A stretch of DNA of 22,177 bases from JAVKFF01 sp040226215. Lineage in GTDB: Bacteria > Pseudomonadota > Alphaproteobacteria > DSM-16000 > Inquilinaceae. The position numbers and the translations under genes were made by a program. The notes beneath the pieces were generated by a model. The model was not told where the DNA came from. It was given only the letters and a program-made list of their open reading frames with translations, and did no database searches. Where the stretch lies: NCBI GenBank assembly GCA_040226215.1, contig JAVKFF010000132.1:1-22177 (forward strand). Direction: 5' to 3'. This document shows positions 1 to 8,792 of this stretch, one piece after another; the first letter of the stretch is position 1, and the number at the start of each line of letters is the position of its first letter.

Positions 1-775
1 GGTGCCCGGGCAGCGCCAGGGCTTCGTCGGGCACCCAGGCGAAACGCCGCAGGCTGTCGATGAACTGCCGCAGCGGGTCGTGGTCGTCGCCGAACCACAT
101 CACCGACACGTTCGGCGTGATCTTCGGCAGGATCTGGTCGCCGGTGATCAGCAGCCCCGCCTCCTCGCACCACAGGCAGCAATGGTCGGGCGAGTGGCCA
201 CTGCCCGTGCGTACCTGCCAGTCCCGGCCGCCGATGCGGATGGTGTCGCCATGGCCGATCGGCGTGACGGACTCCACGATGGGCTCGACCCTGCCGCGGA
301 AGACGTTGCCCTTGGCGGCCAGACGCCGCAGCGTCTCGCCGGGCAGGCCGTTCTCGCGGAACAGTGTTCCCTGGCCGTTGATGAACGCCTCCCGCGGCAG
401 CGTCGAGGCGAAGTGCGCCCGGCTCCACTCGACCTCCGACATCAACACCGGCGCGTCGGTGCGCCGGCCGAGCCAGCCGCTGAGCCCGGCATGGTCGGGG
501 TGGAAATGGGTGCAGATGATGCGGTTGACCTTGCGCCCGGCGAGGGGGCCGTCGAGCAGCACCTGCCACAGGCCCTTGATCTCCTCGGTCGCCATGCCGG
601 TGTCGACCAGGCACCACCCGTCGCCGTCGTCGAGCGCCCAGAGGTTGACGTGGTTGAGCGCCATGGGGAGCGGCATCTGCAGCCAGAACACGCCCTCGGC
701 CACCTCGACCGCCGCCCCCTTGGCGGGGACCGTCAGGTCGGCCAGCCGCATCGCCGCGATCGTATCGCCGGTCAC
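1..775 (-). CDS. MBL-fold metallo-hydrolase, 3' part beyond left edge
   Basis: Metallo-beta-lactamase-fold hydrolase, read on the minus strand and running off the left edge, so the C-terminus is not seen. The zinc motif THFHPDHAG (HxHxDH) is clear, and a second metal-ligand region is visible around SGHSPDHC and ITGDQILP. This layout is typical of glyoxalase-II-like or lactonase/thioesterase-like members. I chose the GTG start at 775 because its GTGA overlaps the stop of the upstream alpha/beta hydrolase and a GGAGG lies 10 bases before it. The ATG at 751 has no ribosome site. It is the last visible gene of the benzoate transport and catabolism operon, so a role on a CoA thioester, lactone or ester of that pathway is an inference. 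The substrate cannot be read from sequence. Confidence 0.88.
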   Translation of the reverse strand, partial: MTGDTIAAMRLADLTVPAKGAAVEVAEGVFWLQMPLPMALNHVNLWALDDGDGWCLVDTGMATEEIKGLWQVLLDGPLAGRKVNRIICTHFHPDHAGLSGWLGRRTDAPVLMSEVEWSRAHFASTLPREAFINGQGTLFRENGLPGETLRRLAAKGNVFRGRVEPIVESVTPIGHGDTIRIGGRDWQVRTGSGHSPDHCCLWCEEAGLLITGDQILPKITPNVSVMWFGDDHDPLRQFIDSLRRFAWVPDEALALPGH

Positions 776-1551
776 GCCGCCTGTTCCTCCGCCAGCCGGG
801 AAATGAAACGGGTCATCGCCTGCAAGGTCGCTGTCTCCTGGTCGCGGTGCGGTGAATGGCGGCAATCGGGCAGCAGCACGGTCTCGACCGGGCCGCCCGC
901 CTCAGCCTCGATGGCGTGGCACTGGGCGACGGTGCCGTACTCGTCGTCCTCGCCCTGGATGATCAGCACCGGCACGGTGACCGCCGGCAGGTACTCCTCA
1001 ATGTTCCAGGCCCGGAACGCCGGGTCGAGCCAGATGTCGTTCCAGCCCCAGAAGACGTTGTCGACATCGGCGTGGTAGCGTCCCAGCTTCCGGGCGAGGT
1101 CGGTGGTCTCGTATACGGTTTTTGCCTGGGCGATGCTGTCGACCGTCAGGTCCTCGACGAAGACGTGCGGCGCCTCCAGGATCAGGCCGGCCACCGGCCG
1201 CGCCGTGCCGCCGGCATGGATCAGCGCGATCGAGGCGCCGTCGGAATGGCCGATCAGGACCGGGCGCTCGATGTCGAGCGTGTCGAGGAAGGCGGGCAGC
1301 GCCTCCAGGCCCTCCCGGTGCATGTAGTCGACGCCGCGCCTGCCGGCGAGCGGGTCTGAATTGCCGTAGCCATAGCGCGAGAAGACGGTGGTCTGCGCGC
1401 CCGTGGCGCGGGCCAGCTTCTGCGGAAAGTCCTTCCACAGGGCGATCGATCCCAGTCCCTCGTGCAGCAGGACGAGCGGCGGCAGGCCTGGCCTCGTGGC
1501 CTCGATGCGCTCGTACTCCAGCCGATGGCCGAGGACGGTGGTGAAGGGCAT
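772..1551 (-). CDS. alpha/beta hydrolase of the benzoate cluster
   Basis: A 259-residue alpha/beta-hydrolase-fold protein with no signal peptide, so cytoplasmic. Visible motifs are the oxyanion region HEGLGS (30-35), the nucleophile elbow GHSDGAS with Ser103, the acid region GEDDEYG (probably Asp203) and the histidine region CRHSPH (probably His232). The length is usual for the family. It follows livF by 6 bases and overlaps the MBL gene by 4, so it is translated as part of the same operon. Possible roles are a thioesterase, lactonase or esterase acting on an aromatic or ring-opened CoA intermediate, or on an aromatic ester that feeds benzoate into the pathway. The exact substrate is not shown by the sequence. 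Confidence 0.9.
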   Translation of the reverse strand: MPFTTVLGHRLEYERIEATRPGLPPLVLLHEGLGSIALWKDFPQKLARATGAQTTVFSRYGYGNSDPLAGRRGVDYMHREGLEALPAFLDTLDIERPVLIGHSDGASIALIHAGGTARPVAGLILEAPHVFVEDLTVDSIAQAKTVYETTDLARKLGRYHADVDNVFWGWNDIWLDPAFRAWNIEEYLPAVTVPVLIIQGEDDEYGTVAQCHAIEAEAGGPVETVLLPDCRHSPHRDQETATLQAMTRFISRLAEEQAA

Positions 1552-1557
1552 GGACGA

Positions 1558-2281
<724 letters not shown>

Positions 2282-2289
<8 letters not shown>

Positions 2290-3037
2290 GGACATCGTCC
2301 TCGCCGAGATAGGCCTCGCGGACCGCCCGGCTGGCACGGATCTGCGCCGGCGGCCCGCTTTCCAGCACCTGGCCGTTGACCATCACCGTCAGCGTGTCGG
2401 CAACGGAGAAGACGACGTCCATGTCGTGCTCCACCAGCACCACGGCGTGGTCCCGGGTCAGGCCCTGCAGCAGCTCGACCATGCGGCCGGTCTCCTCCGG
2501 GCCCATGCCGGCCAGGGGCTCGTCCAGCAGCATCACCCGGGGCTCGGTCGCCAGCGTCATGGCGATCTCCAGCTGGCGCCGCTCGCCATGGGACAAGGCC
2601 GAGGCCTCGACCGACTCGCGGCCGGCGAGTCCGACCCGCGCCAGCGCCGCCCGCGCCTTGTCGATCAGGTCCTGCCGGCGGCGGGCCGGGGTGAAGAAGC
2701 GCATCGGCCGGATCAGGCGCGACTGGGCCGCGAGGCGGACGTTTTCCAGCACCGGCAGTTCCAGCATGATGTTGGTCTTCTGGTAGCTGCGCCCGATGCC
2801 GAGCAGCGAGAGCTGATCGGCGCGCAGGCCCGAGACGACGCGGCCGTCGTAGAGGATGCGGCCCTGGCTGGGCTTCAGGTCGCCCGACAGCATGTTGATC
2901 AGCGTCGTCTTGCCCGCCCCGTTCGGCCCGATGACGGCGTGCAGCACGCCCATGGGGAAGTCGAGGCTGGCGTCCTTGACGGCGGTCAGGCCGCCGAAGA
3001 TGCGGGTCAGCATCTCGGTGCGCAGGATGGCGTTCAT
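2282..3037 (-). CDS. livG: branched-chain/aromatic acid ABC transporter ATPase, LivG type
   Basis: First ATPase of the Liv-type importer, 251 residues. Walker A GPNGAGKTT is at 37-45, the Q-loop Gln is near 86, the signature LSHGERRQ is at 148-155, Walker B VMLLDEP is at 168-174 and the H-loop histidine is 204 (VEHDMD). The long insert between the Q-loop and the signature and the ending AYLGEDDVHA are typical of LivG. The ATG overlaps the livM stop as ATGA, so translation is coupled. It would pair with LivF on the cytoplasmic face of LivH and LivM. It lies between benzoate genes, so an aromatic acid substrate is likely. Confidence 0.95.
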
Positions 3038-4167
3038 GCCGCCCGCCCGTTCGCCGCGTCCACCGGGGCGGCGCGATGTCGGCGGCGCAGCCGCTCGGTC
3101 AGGCTCTCCAGCAGACCGGCCAGGCCGTGCGGCAGCACCATGACGATGAGGATGATCACCGCGCCCTCGACCAGCAGGTAGTTCTCGCTCGCCGTCCGCG
3201 CGGCGTCGGCGGCGGTCAGTCCGGCCGCGTTGGTCGCCTCGAGGAACCAGAGGATCACCAGCTCGGAGAGCTCCCGCAGCCCTTCGAAGGCCAGCGCGCC
3301 CAGGATCGGGCCGTAGAGCGTGCCCATGCCGCCGAGGATCACCATCAGGAGGATTTCCGCCGAGAGGTGCCAGCCGGCCAGTTCCGGGTTCACGAAGCCG
3401 CCCTCGATGGCCCAGAGATAGCCGGCGAGCCCGGCCAGCGCCCCGGCGATGACGAAGGCCGCCAGCTTGTAGCGATAGACCGGGAAGCCCAGCGCGCGCA
3501 TGCGGTGCTCGTTCACCCTGATGCCCTGGATCGCCCGGCCGAACAGCGAGGCCAGCAGGCGGCGCAGGAAGAGGTAGACCAGCACCATGACGATCAGGGT
3601 GAAGAAGTAGAGATTGTAGGGCGCGGCGCGCTCCCCCTCGACCAGCTGGTAGCGTTCGGTCAGGTTGACGATCTCGCCCGTGCCGGGCAGCGCGGTCGAG
3701 GGCGGCGCGTTCAGGAAGACGCCGTCCGGGCTGCCACCGATCGGCGTGTCGTGAAACAGGAAGAAGACCATCTGCCCGAAGGCCAGCGTCACCATCAGGA
3801 AGAAGATGCCCTTGGTCCTCAGCGACAGCCCGCCGATCACCAGCGCGGCGAGGCCGGCCACCGCCATGGCGGCGGGCAGCGACCAGTAGAGCGCCGCACC
3901 GGTGAAGCTCGGGGTGAAGAGGTAGAGCGAGTAGGCGGCGATGCCGAAAAAGGCGGCGTGTCCCAGGCTGACCAGCCCGGTATAGCCGACCAGCAGGTTC
4001 AGGCTCATCGCCGCGATGCCGTAGATCATCATCTTGGTGCCGAGCTGGACGTAGAAGCTCGAGCCGATGAACGGGAAGACGACGAGGAAGGCGGTGGCGA
4101 GGAGCAGCAGCGCGGTGATCGGCCCGCTGGTCTCCACCTTGGCCTGCGGCAGGGCTGCGTGGGCCAT
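3034..4167 (-). CDS. livM: branched-chain/aromatic acid ABC transporter permease, LivM type
   Basis: Inner-membrane permease of the Liv-type importer, 377 residues and very hydrophobic. After a short polar N-terminus come repeated membrane segments, including the conserved stretch with NLLVGYTGLVSLGH (57-70). The cytoplasmic ATPase-contact loop around IQGIRVNEHRMRALG lies in the middle. The C-terminal tail is basic. The ATG directly abuts the livH TAG stop, with GGGAGG about 9 bases upstream inside the end of livH. LivM forms the channel with LivH and takes ligand from the binding protein at 5239-6390. The length is within the usual LivM range. Confidence 0.94.
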   Translation of the reverse strand: MAHAALPQAKVETSGPITALLLLATAFLVVFPFIGSSFYVQLGTKMMIYGIAAMSLNLLVGYTGLVSLGHAAFFGIAAYSLYLFTPSFTGAALYWSLPAAMAVAGLAALVIGGLSLRTKGIFFLMVTLAFGQMVFFLFHDTPIGGSPDGVFLNAPPSTALPGTGEIVNLTERYQLVEGERAAPYNLYFFTLIVMVLVYLFLRRLLASLFGRAIQGIRVNEHRMRALGFPVYRYKLAAFVIAGALAGLAGYLWAIEGGFVNPELAGWHLSAEILLMVILGGMGTLYGPILGALAFEGLRELSELVILWFLEATNAAGLTAADAARTASENYLLVEGAVIILIVMVLPHGLAGLLESLTERLRRRHRAAPVDAANGRAA

Positions 4168-5055
4168 CTAGACGGGCCTCCCGAACAGACCCGTCGGTCG
4201 CCACAGCAGCACGCCGGCCATCAGGACGTAGATCGCCATGCCGGCGATATCGGGCGCCATGACCTTGCCGAAGGTGTCCACGAGGCCGATCAAGAGCGCG
4301 CCGAAGAAGGCGCCCTTGACCGAGCCGATGCCGCCGATCACCACGACGACGAAGGAGATGATCAGGTAGCGCCCGCTGATGCCGGGCTCCACCGAGGCGA
4401 CCGGCGCCTCCAGCAGGCCGGCGAGCACGGCGAGGACGGTGCCGAGCGCGAAGACGGCGGTGTAGATCATGTTGATGTTGATGCCGAGCGCCTGGACCAT
4501 CTCGCGGTTGAAGGCACCGGCCCGGATCATCATGCCCAGCCTGGTGCGCGCGATCAGCCAGTAGAGGCCGAGCGCCACGCCGATACACACGACGGAGATC
4601 GCCAGCCGGTAGGCGGGGTAGGATTGGACGCCGAACAGCGGGATCGAGAAGTTCAGCGCCTCGGGCATCGCCGCGCGGTGGGTGTCGTCGTCGACGAACA
4701 GGCCCGGCAGCTGGTCGAAGATGATGATCAGGCCGAAGGTCAGCAGCACCTGGTAGAGGTGGTCGCGGGCGTAGAAGAAGCGGAAGAAGGTGCGCTCCAG
4801 CAGCACGCCCATGAGGATGCCCGCGCCGATGCCGATGGGAAGGGCCAGGTAGAAGCTGCCGAGATCGGCGGCGACCACGTAGGCGATATAGGCCCCGACC
4901 ATGTAAAAGGCGCCGTGGGCCAGGTTGATGATCCCCATGATGCCGAAGATCAGGGTCAGCCCGCTGGCGATCAGGAACAGGAGCAGGCCCTGCTGAATCG
5001 CGTTCAGCAGCTGGATCAGGAAGACGGCCGGATCGGCGAAGACGTCGAAGCTCAT
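4168..5055 (-). CDS. livH: branched-chain/aromatic acid ABC transporter permease, LivH type
   Basis: Inner-membrane permease of the Liv-type importer, 295 residues with multiple hydrophobic segments through its length. The family hallmark GLTLIFGIMGIINLAHG ends with NLAHG at 44-48. A conserved cytoplasmic segment RTRLGMMIRAGAFNREMVQALG follows in the middle. The stop codon touches the livM start. There is only a weak ribosome site (AGG) ahead of the ATG. It is separated from the binding-protein gene by 183 bases holding a large stem-loop, so its expression may be lower than that of the binding protein. Confidence 0.94.
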   Translation of the reverse strand: MSFDVFADPAVFLIQLLNAIQQGLLLFLIASGLTLIFGIMGIINLAHGAFYMVGAYIAYVVAADLGSFYLALPIGIGAGILMGVLLERTFFRFFYARDHLYQVLLTFGLIIIFDQLPGLFVDDDTHRAAMPEALNFSIPLFGVQSYPAYRLAISVVCIGVALGLYWLIARTRLGMMIRAGAFNREMVQALGININMIYTAVFALGTVLAVLAGLLEAPVASVEPGISGRYLIISFVVVVIGGIGSVKGAFFGALLIGLVDTFGKVMAPDIAGMAIYVLMAGVLLWRPTGLFGRPV

Positions 5056-5125
5056 GGGCCTGGCTGTGGACGGATCCTGTGCAAATATTCCTGCCTTCGC
5101 GCCGCGATCTGGGTCGCGAAAGCGA

Positions 5126-5172
5126 ACGGGGCCGGTTCAGGCAGCTTGCTGGCGCCGCCGCACCGGCCCCGT
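5126..5172 (-). other. stem-loop between binding-protein and permease genes
   Basis: A perfect 11-base inverted repeat (5126-5136 with 5162-5172, ACGGGGCCGGT and its complement) surrounds a 25-base loop. It sits 67 bases past the binding-protein stop. No T-run follows on the minus strand, so it is unlikely to be a strong intrinsic terminator. In other ABC importer operons such structures protect the upstream binding-protein message from 3' decay; applying that here is inference. Nothing else is seen in 5056-5238. Confidence 0.6.
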
Positions 5173-5238
5173 CGAAGTCGGAACGTCCGCTAGCCCGGAC
5201 GCCTGGTCTGGGTCAAGCGACCGGGGTGGCGCGGCGGC

Positions 5239-6390
5239 CTACATGGTGCAGCCGGTGGCCGGATCGGCCAGATCCTCGTAGGCGACGCCGATCATCACGT
5301 TTTGGCCGTCACGCACCTCGCGCAGGTAGATGTCCTGGATCGGGTTGTGCGCGTCGGAGAACGTGAACTCGCCGCGCGGGCTGGCGATGGTCTGCTCGCC
5401 CATGGCCTCGAGGAAGGCGTCGAGATCGGAAATGTCGCCGCCCACGGCCTCGAGCGTCTGGGCGATCAACTGCCCGGTGTCGTAGCCCTGCACGGCGTAG
5501 ACGTCCGCCACCCGGCCGGTGCGCGCCTCGAAGGCCTCGCGGAAGGGTCCGTCGACCGCGTTGTCCAGGCCGTCGGCGTAGTGCAGCGTGGTCTGCACGC
5601 CGTCCGCCGCGTCACCCACCGCGTCCAGCACGCCATCAGTCAGGAAGCCCGAGCCGTAGAGCGGAATGGTGCCGTGCAGGCCGGCCGCGTTGTAGTCGTT
5701 GAGGAACTGGACCGCGCCACCGCCGGCGAAGAACACGAACACCGCGTCCGGGTTCATCGAGGCGATCTGCGTCAACAGCGGCTGGAAGTTGGTGTCGGGG
5801 AACGGCAGGAAGAGCTGCTCCACCACCTCGCCGCCGGCCTCGGTGAAGGCCTGGGCGAAGCCGCCGGTGGCGTCATGGCCGGCGCCATAGTCCCAGGACA
5901 GCGTCACCGCGGTGCGGGCGCCGGCCTCATAGGCGACGAACCCGGACGGATAGGCCGGCTGCCAGTTGGAGAAGGATGTGCGGAAGATGTTGGGCGCGCA
6001 AAGCTCGCCCGTCGCGGCCAGGACGCCCGCATTGGGGATGATCAGCGGCGTGCCGGTCTGGCGGACAACCTGGACCATGCCCATGGCGACGCCGGAATGC
6101 ACCGGACCGACCAGGATATCGACCTGGTCGCGGTCGATCAGCCGGCGGGCGTTCTCCACCGCGGCGGAGGGGTCGGCCTCGCTGTCGAGCTGCACGTACT
6201 CGACCTCGACGCCGCCATTGTTGCGCTCCTCCATCGCCATCTGCATGGCGTCGGTGATGTTGGCGCCGAGCTGCGCATAGGTGCCCGAATAGGGCAGCAT
6301 CAGGCCGATGCGGATCGGCGTGTCCTGCGCCATGGCGCTGCCGGCGACGAGGGCCGCCGCGGCGGCGGTCCCGATCAAGGTGATTTTCAT
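5239..6390 (-). CDS. periplasmic aromatic acid-binding protein of ABC transporter
   Basis: A 383-residue type-I periplasmic binding protein (Peripla_BP_6, LivK-like). A Sec signal peptide runs from 1 to about 21, with cleavage expected after AMA before Gln22. The mature protein begins PIRIGLMLPYSGTYAQLG, the usual opening of HAAT binding proteins. DILVGPVHSGVAMGM and the hinge region VYAVQGYDTGQL are also family-like. Two cysteines (in ELCAPN and in the final GCTM) may form a disulfide. The start has a strong ribosome site (GGGAGGAGTGAGGA). Its place next to benzoate-CoA ligase and its Liv-type permeases suggests it binds benzoate or a relative; the ligand is inferred. Confidence 0.93.
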   Translation of the reverse strand: MKITLIGTAAAAALVAGSAMAQDTPIRIGLMLPYSGTYAQLGANITDAMQMAMEERNNGGVEVEYVQLDSEADPSAAVENARRLIDRDQVDILVGPVHSGVAMGMVQVVRQTGTPLIIPNAGVLAATGELCAPNIFRTSFSNWQPAYPSGFVAYEAGARTAVTLSWDYGAGHDATGGFAQAFTEAGGEVVEQLFLPFPDTNFQPLLTQIASMNPDAVFVFFAGGGAVQFLNDYNAAGLHGTIPLYGSGFLTDGVLDAVGDAADGVQTTLHYADGLDNAVDGPFREAFEARTGRVADVYAVQGYDTGQLIAQTLEAVGGDISDLDAFLEAMGEQTIASPRGEFTFSDAHNPIQDIYLREVRDGQNVMIGVAYEDLADPATGCTM

Positions 6391-6543
6391 GTTGTCCTCA
6401 CTCCTCCCAGTTCGCGGAAGCCCCGACCCACGGAAGTCCCGGTTCGCGGCGGCTCCGGTTCGTTGCTCCCGGTGGTCGCAGCCACCACAGTGTGGCGGTG
6501 TACGGAAGCGTACTCAACCATTCCCCTGCCCATTAATCCACGC
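6391..6543 (-). promoter_or_regulatory. 153-base gap between bclA and binding-protein gene, with paired inverted repeats
   Basis: Two short perfect inverted repeats lie side by side: CCACA-G-TGTGG at 6485-6495 and GTACG-GAAG-CGTAC at 6500-6513. A CCGGTTCG motif is repeated 16 bases apart at 6439 and 6455. No convincing sigma-70 promoter was seen. The structures would fall in the 5' region of the binding-protein message, or act as an RNA processing or operator site. The role is unknown. Confidence 0.4.
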
Positions 6544-8136
6544 TCATTTGTCCAGCTGGCGCAGCTTGAAGCGCTGAATCTTGCCGGTCGCCGTCTTGGG
6601 CAGTTCGTCGACGAAGTCGAACCAGCGCGGATATTTGTAGGGCGCGATCTGCGCCTTGACATGGTCCTTCAGCTCCTGCGCCAGGGCATCGCTTCCCGCC
6701 ACGCCCTCGCGCAGCACGATGAAGGCGCGCGGCTTGATCAGGCCGTCGGCGTCCTCGTGCGCCACCACAGCGGCCTCCAGCACGGCCTGGTGGCTGACCA
6801 GCGCGCCCTCCACCTCGAAGGGCGAGACGTACTGGCCCGACACCTTCATCATGTCGTCGGCGCGCCCGCAATAGGCGAGGTGGCCGTCCTCGGTCTCCAG
6901 ATACTTGTCGCCCGTACGCGTCCAGCGTCCGTGGAAGGTGTCCAGGCTCTTCTCGCGCTTGCGCCAGTACATGATGCAGGCCGACGGGCCGGAGACCCAC
7001 AGCTCGCCCATCTCGCCCCTCTGCACAGGCTGGCCGTCCTCGCCGACCAGCCTGGCCTCGTAGCCCGGCACCGGCCGGCCGGAGGTTCCGGGCGCGATGT
7101 CGCCGGGCCGGTTGGAGATGAAGATGTGCAGCATCTCCGTGGAGCCGATGCCGTCGAGGATGTCGACGCCGAAATGGTCCTTCCAGCGTCGTGCCAGGTC
7201 TGCCGGCAGGGCCTCGCCCGCCGAAACGCAGTGGCGCAGCGCCAGATCGCCCGGTGTCGGCATGTCCGGGCTCGACAGCATGGCGCCGTAGAGCGTGGGC
7301 ACGCCGAAGAAGAGGGTCGGCTGGTGCTCCACCAGGCGCTTGAAGCAAGCGGCCGGGGTCGGCCGTTCGGCCATCAGCACGGCCGTGGCGCCGACGGCGA
7401 AGGGAAAGGTCAGGTTGTTGCCAAGCCCGTAGGCGAAGAAAAGCTTCGCCGCGGAGAACGTCACGTCGTCCTCGGTGATGCCGAGAATCGGCCGGGCGTA
7501 GAGCTCGGCCGTGCGCATCAGGCTGGAGTGGATGTGCACCGCGCCCTTGGGCGTGCCGGTGGAGCCGGAGGAATAGAGCCAGAAGCAGATGTCGTCGGCC
7601 ACGGTCAGGGCCGGCTTGTGCCGGGCGGGCGCACTGGCGATCAGCGCCTCGAAGGACAGCGCACCCTCGTCCGTCTCGCCGGAGACGACGATATGCTGCA
7701 GCATGCCGCCATTGGCCGGGCGATGACGCTCGAGAATCGGCGTGAACTGGCCGAGGATCGCCTGCGAGACCACCAGCGCCGTGGCGCCGGTATCCTCCAG
7801 CATGAAGTCGAAGTCCTTGGGCGTCAGCAGCGTGTTGACGCAGACCGGCACGATGCCGGCCTTGATGGCGCCGAGGAAGGCGGTGGGAAAGTCGACGCTG
7901 TCGAGCAGGGCCAGCAGCACCCGCTCGCCGCGGCGGACGCCAAGCTCGGCCAGCGCGTTGGCGAAGCGGTTGGCGCGCGCGGTCAGCTCGCCATAGGTGT
8001 AGCGGCCCCGGTCGTCGATCACCGCGAGTTTGTCGCCGCGCCCCTCGGCCACGTTGCGGTCGAGCAGGTCGAGGGCGGCATTGTAGTAGCCCGCCGGCAG
8101 GCTGGCCGTCGTCGCAATCCCGCTAGGCGCGTCCAT
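6544..8136 (-). CDS. bclA: benzoate-CoA ligase
   Basis: Acyl-adenylate-forming ligase that activates benzoate with ATP and CoA to benzoyl-CoA, the entry step of the box pathway. From the chosen start it has 530 residues. Core motifs are YSSGSTGTPKG (188-198), GSTEM (331-335), TGD (408-410), GRADD (424-428) and the C-terminal catalytic lysine Lys519 in PKTATGK. The stretch AYGLGNNLTFPFAVGAT is characteristic of benzoate and hydroxybenzoate CoA ligases. I chose the ATG at 8136 because GGGGGAGGG lies just upstream; the ATG at 8190 lacks a ribosome site. A 102-base gap separates it from the DUF4863 gene. A hydroxybenzoate substrate is possible, but boxD and boxR nearby favour benzoate. Confidence 0.94.
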   Translation of the reverse strand: MDAPSGIATTASLPAGYYNAALDLLDRNVAEGRGDKLAVIDDRGRYTYGELTARANRFANALAELGVRRGERVLLALLDSVDFPTAFLGAIKAGIVPVCVNTLLTPKDFDFMLEDTGATALVVSQAILGQFTPILERHRPANGGMLQHIVVSGETDEGALSFEALIASAPARHKPALTVADDICFWLYSSGSTGTPKGAVHIHSSLMRTAELYARPILGITEDDVTFSAAKLFFAYGLGNNLTFPFAVGATAVLMAERPTPAACFKRLVEHQPTLFFGVPTLYGAMLSSPDMPTPGDLALRHCVSAGEALPADLARRWKDHFGVDILDGIGSTEMLHIFISNRPGDIAPGTSGRPVPGYEARLVGEDGQPVQRGEMGELWVSGPSACIMYWRKREKSLDTFHGRWTRTGDKYLETEDGHLAYCGRADDMMKVSGQYVSPFEVEGALVSHQAVLEAAVVAHEDADGLIKPRAFIVLREGVAGSDALAQELKDHVKAQIAPYKYPRWFDFVDELPKTATGKIQRFKLRQLDK

Positions 8137-8238
8137 TCCTGAACCCTCCCCCGGCCTGGGCTTTCCCTCGGCCGACTTATTGTTGGCCATACGAACTTTT
8201 TAAGCCTGAAGCAATCCGCTTCGCAAGGTTGCCCCGGC

Positions 8239-8712
8239 TCAGCCCGGCCGGGTGAACTCGATGGCGCCATCCGGCAGCAGGTAGAGCACGATCGCCTTGC
8301 CCTGGCTGACCGTCGGGTGGTGCGCGGTGTCGGGGCCGTAGACCAGCCAGCCGGCGCCGTGGCCGTCGAACGCCGCGCCCGTGTCCTGCGGCAGGATCAG
8401 ATCGATCTCGCCGTTCGGATGGCGGTGATGCGGCCCCTTGACGTCGTCCATCTCCACCACGTCGACCGAGAAGCCGTGCGTCTCCGGTCCGGGCTTGATG
8501 CAGCGGCCATACTTGATGCCACCGGCCTCGCGCTCGGCCAGCCAGCCCTCGCGGACGCCCTGCCGGCAGAGTGCCGCCAACCGCTCGTAGACCGCGCTGC
8601 CGGCGCCGTGCTCACGGTTGAGGTCGGCCATCAGGTCGGCGTCGAGCGGCCGTCCGGCGATCTCGCGGGTCAGGCCGGCGATGGCCTGCCTGAATTCGGT
8701 CTGTGCGTCCAT
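8239..8712 (-). CDS. DUF4863 family cupin-like protein (4-hydroxylaminobenzoate lyase-like)
   Basis: A 157-residue cytoplasmic protein. An N-terminal helical part (1-65) is followed by a small beta-rich domain with a metal-type motif HHRHPNGE (95-102) and a further His pair at 131-132 (TAHHPTV), the arrangement of a cupin. I recognise the DUF4863 family, whose named member is the p-hydroxylaminobenzoate lyase PnbB. Members recur beside bclA and boxD in benzoate clusters. The start at 8712 has GGGGAG upstream. Its job in benzoyl-CoA breakdown is not established. A lyase or detoxification step on an aromatic side product is possible but inferred. Confidence 0.82.
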   Translation of the reverse strand: MDAQTEFRQAIAGLTREIAGRPLDADLMADLNREHGAGSAVYERLAALCRQGVREGWLAEREAGGIKYGRCIKPGPETHGFSVDVVEMDDVKGPHHRHPNGEIDLILPQDTGAAFDGHGAGWLVYGPDTAHHPTVSQGKAIVLYLLPDGAIEFTRPG

Positions 8713-8754
8713 CTCGCGTGTTCTCCCCTCGGCGGCGCCCGCGGCTGCTCCCGG

Positions 8755-8792
8755 CCCGTGCTCAGCCCGTGCTCAGCCCGTGCTCAGCCCGT
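8755..8792. repeat. 11-bp tandem repeat spanning the boxD stop
   Basis: The unit CCCGTGCTCAG occurs three times in perfect tandem (8755-8765, 8766-8776, 8777-8787), followed by five bases of a fourth copy. It covers the boxD stop codon and lies in the boxD-DUF4863 gap. Each unit carries a TGA on the minus strand (at 8786-8784, 8775-8773 and 8764-8762). Because 11 is not a multiple of 3, these fall in all three reading frames. Confidence 0.92.

Noticed and set aside
3076..5193. A 705-codon open frame on the plus strand
   Set aside because: It is antisense to livM and livH. The Gln- and His-rich, charge-rich translation mirrors hydrophobic membrane codons on the other strand.
5302..8142. A 946-codon open frame on the plus strand
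   Set aside because: It is antisense to the binding-protein gene and bclA, has no recognisable domain and shows the His, Arg and Gly bias of a shadow frame.
8137..8238. Possible promoter before bclA
   Set aside because: TTGCTT and TATGGC can be placed 17 bases apart, but the -10 match is poor and the genes look operonic.
8755..8792. CRISPR-like array
   Set aside because: The 11-base units are directly adjacent with no spacers, so this is a simple tandem repeat.
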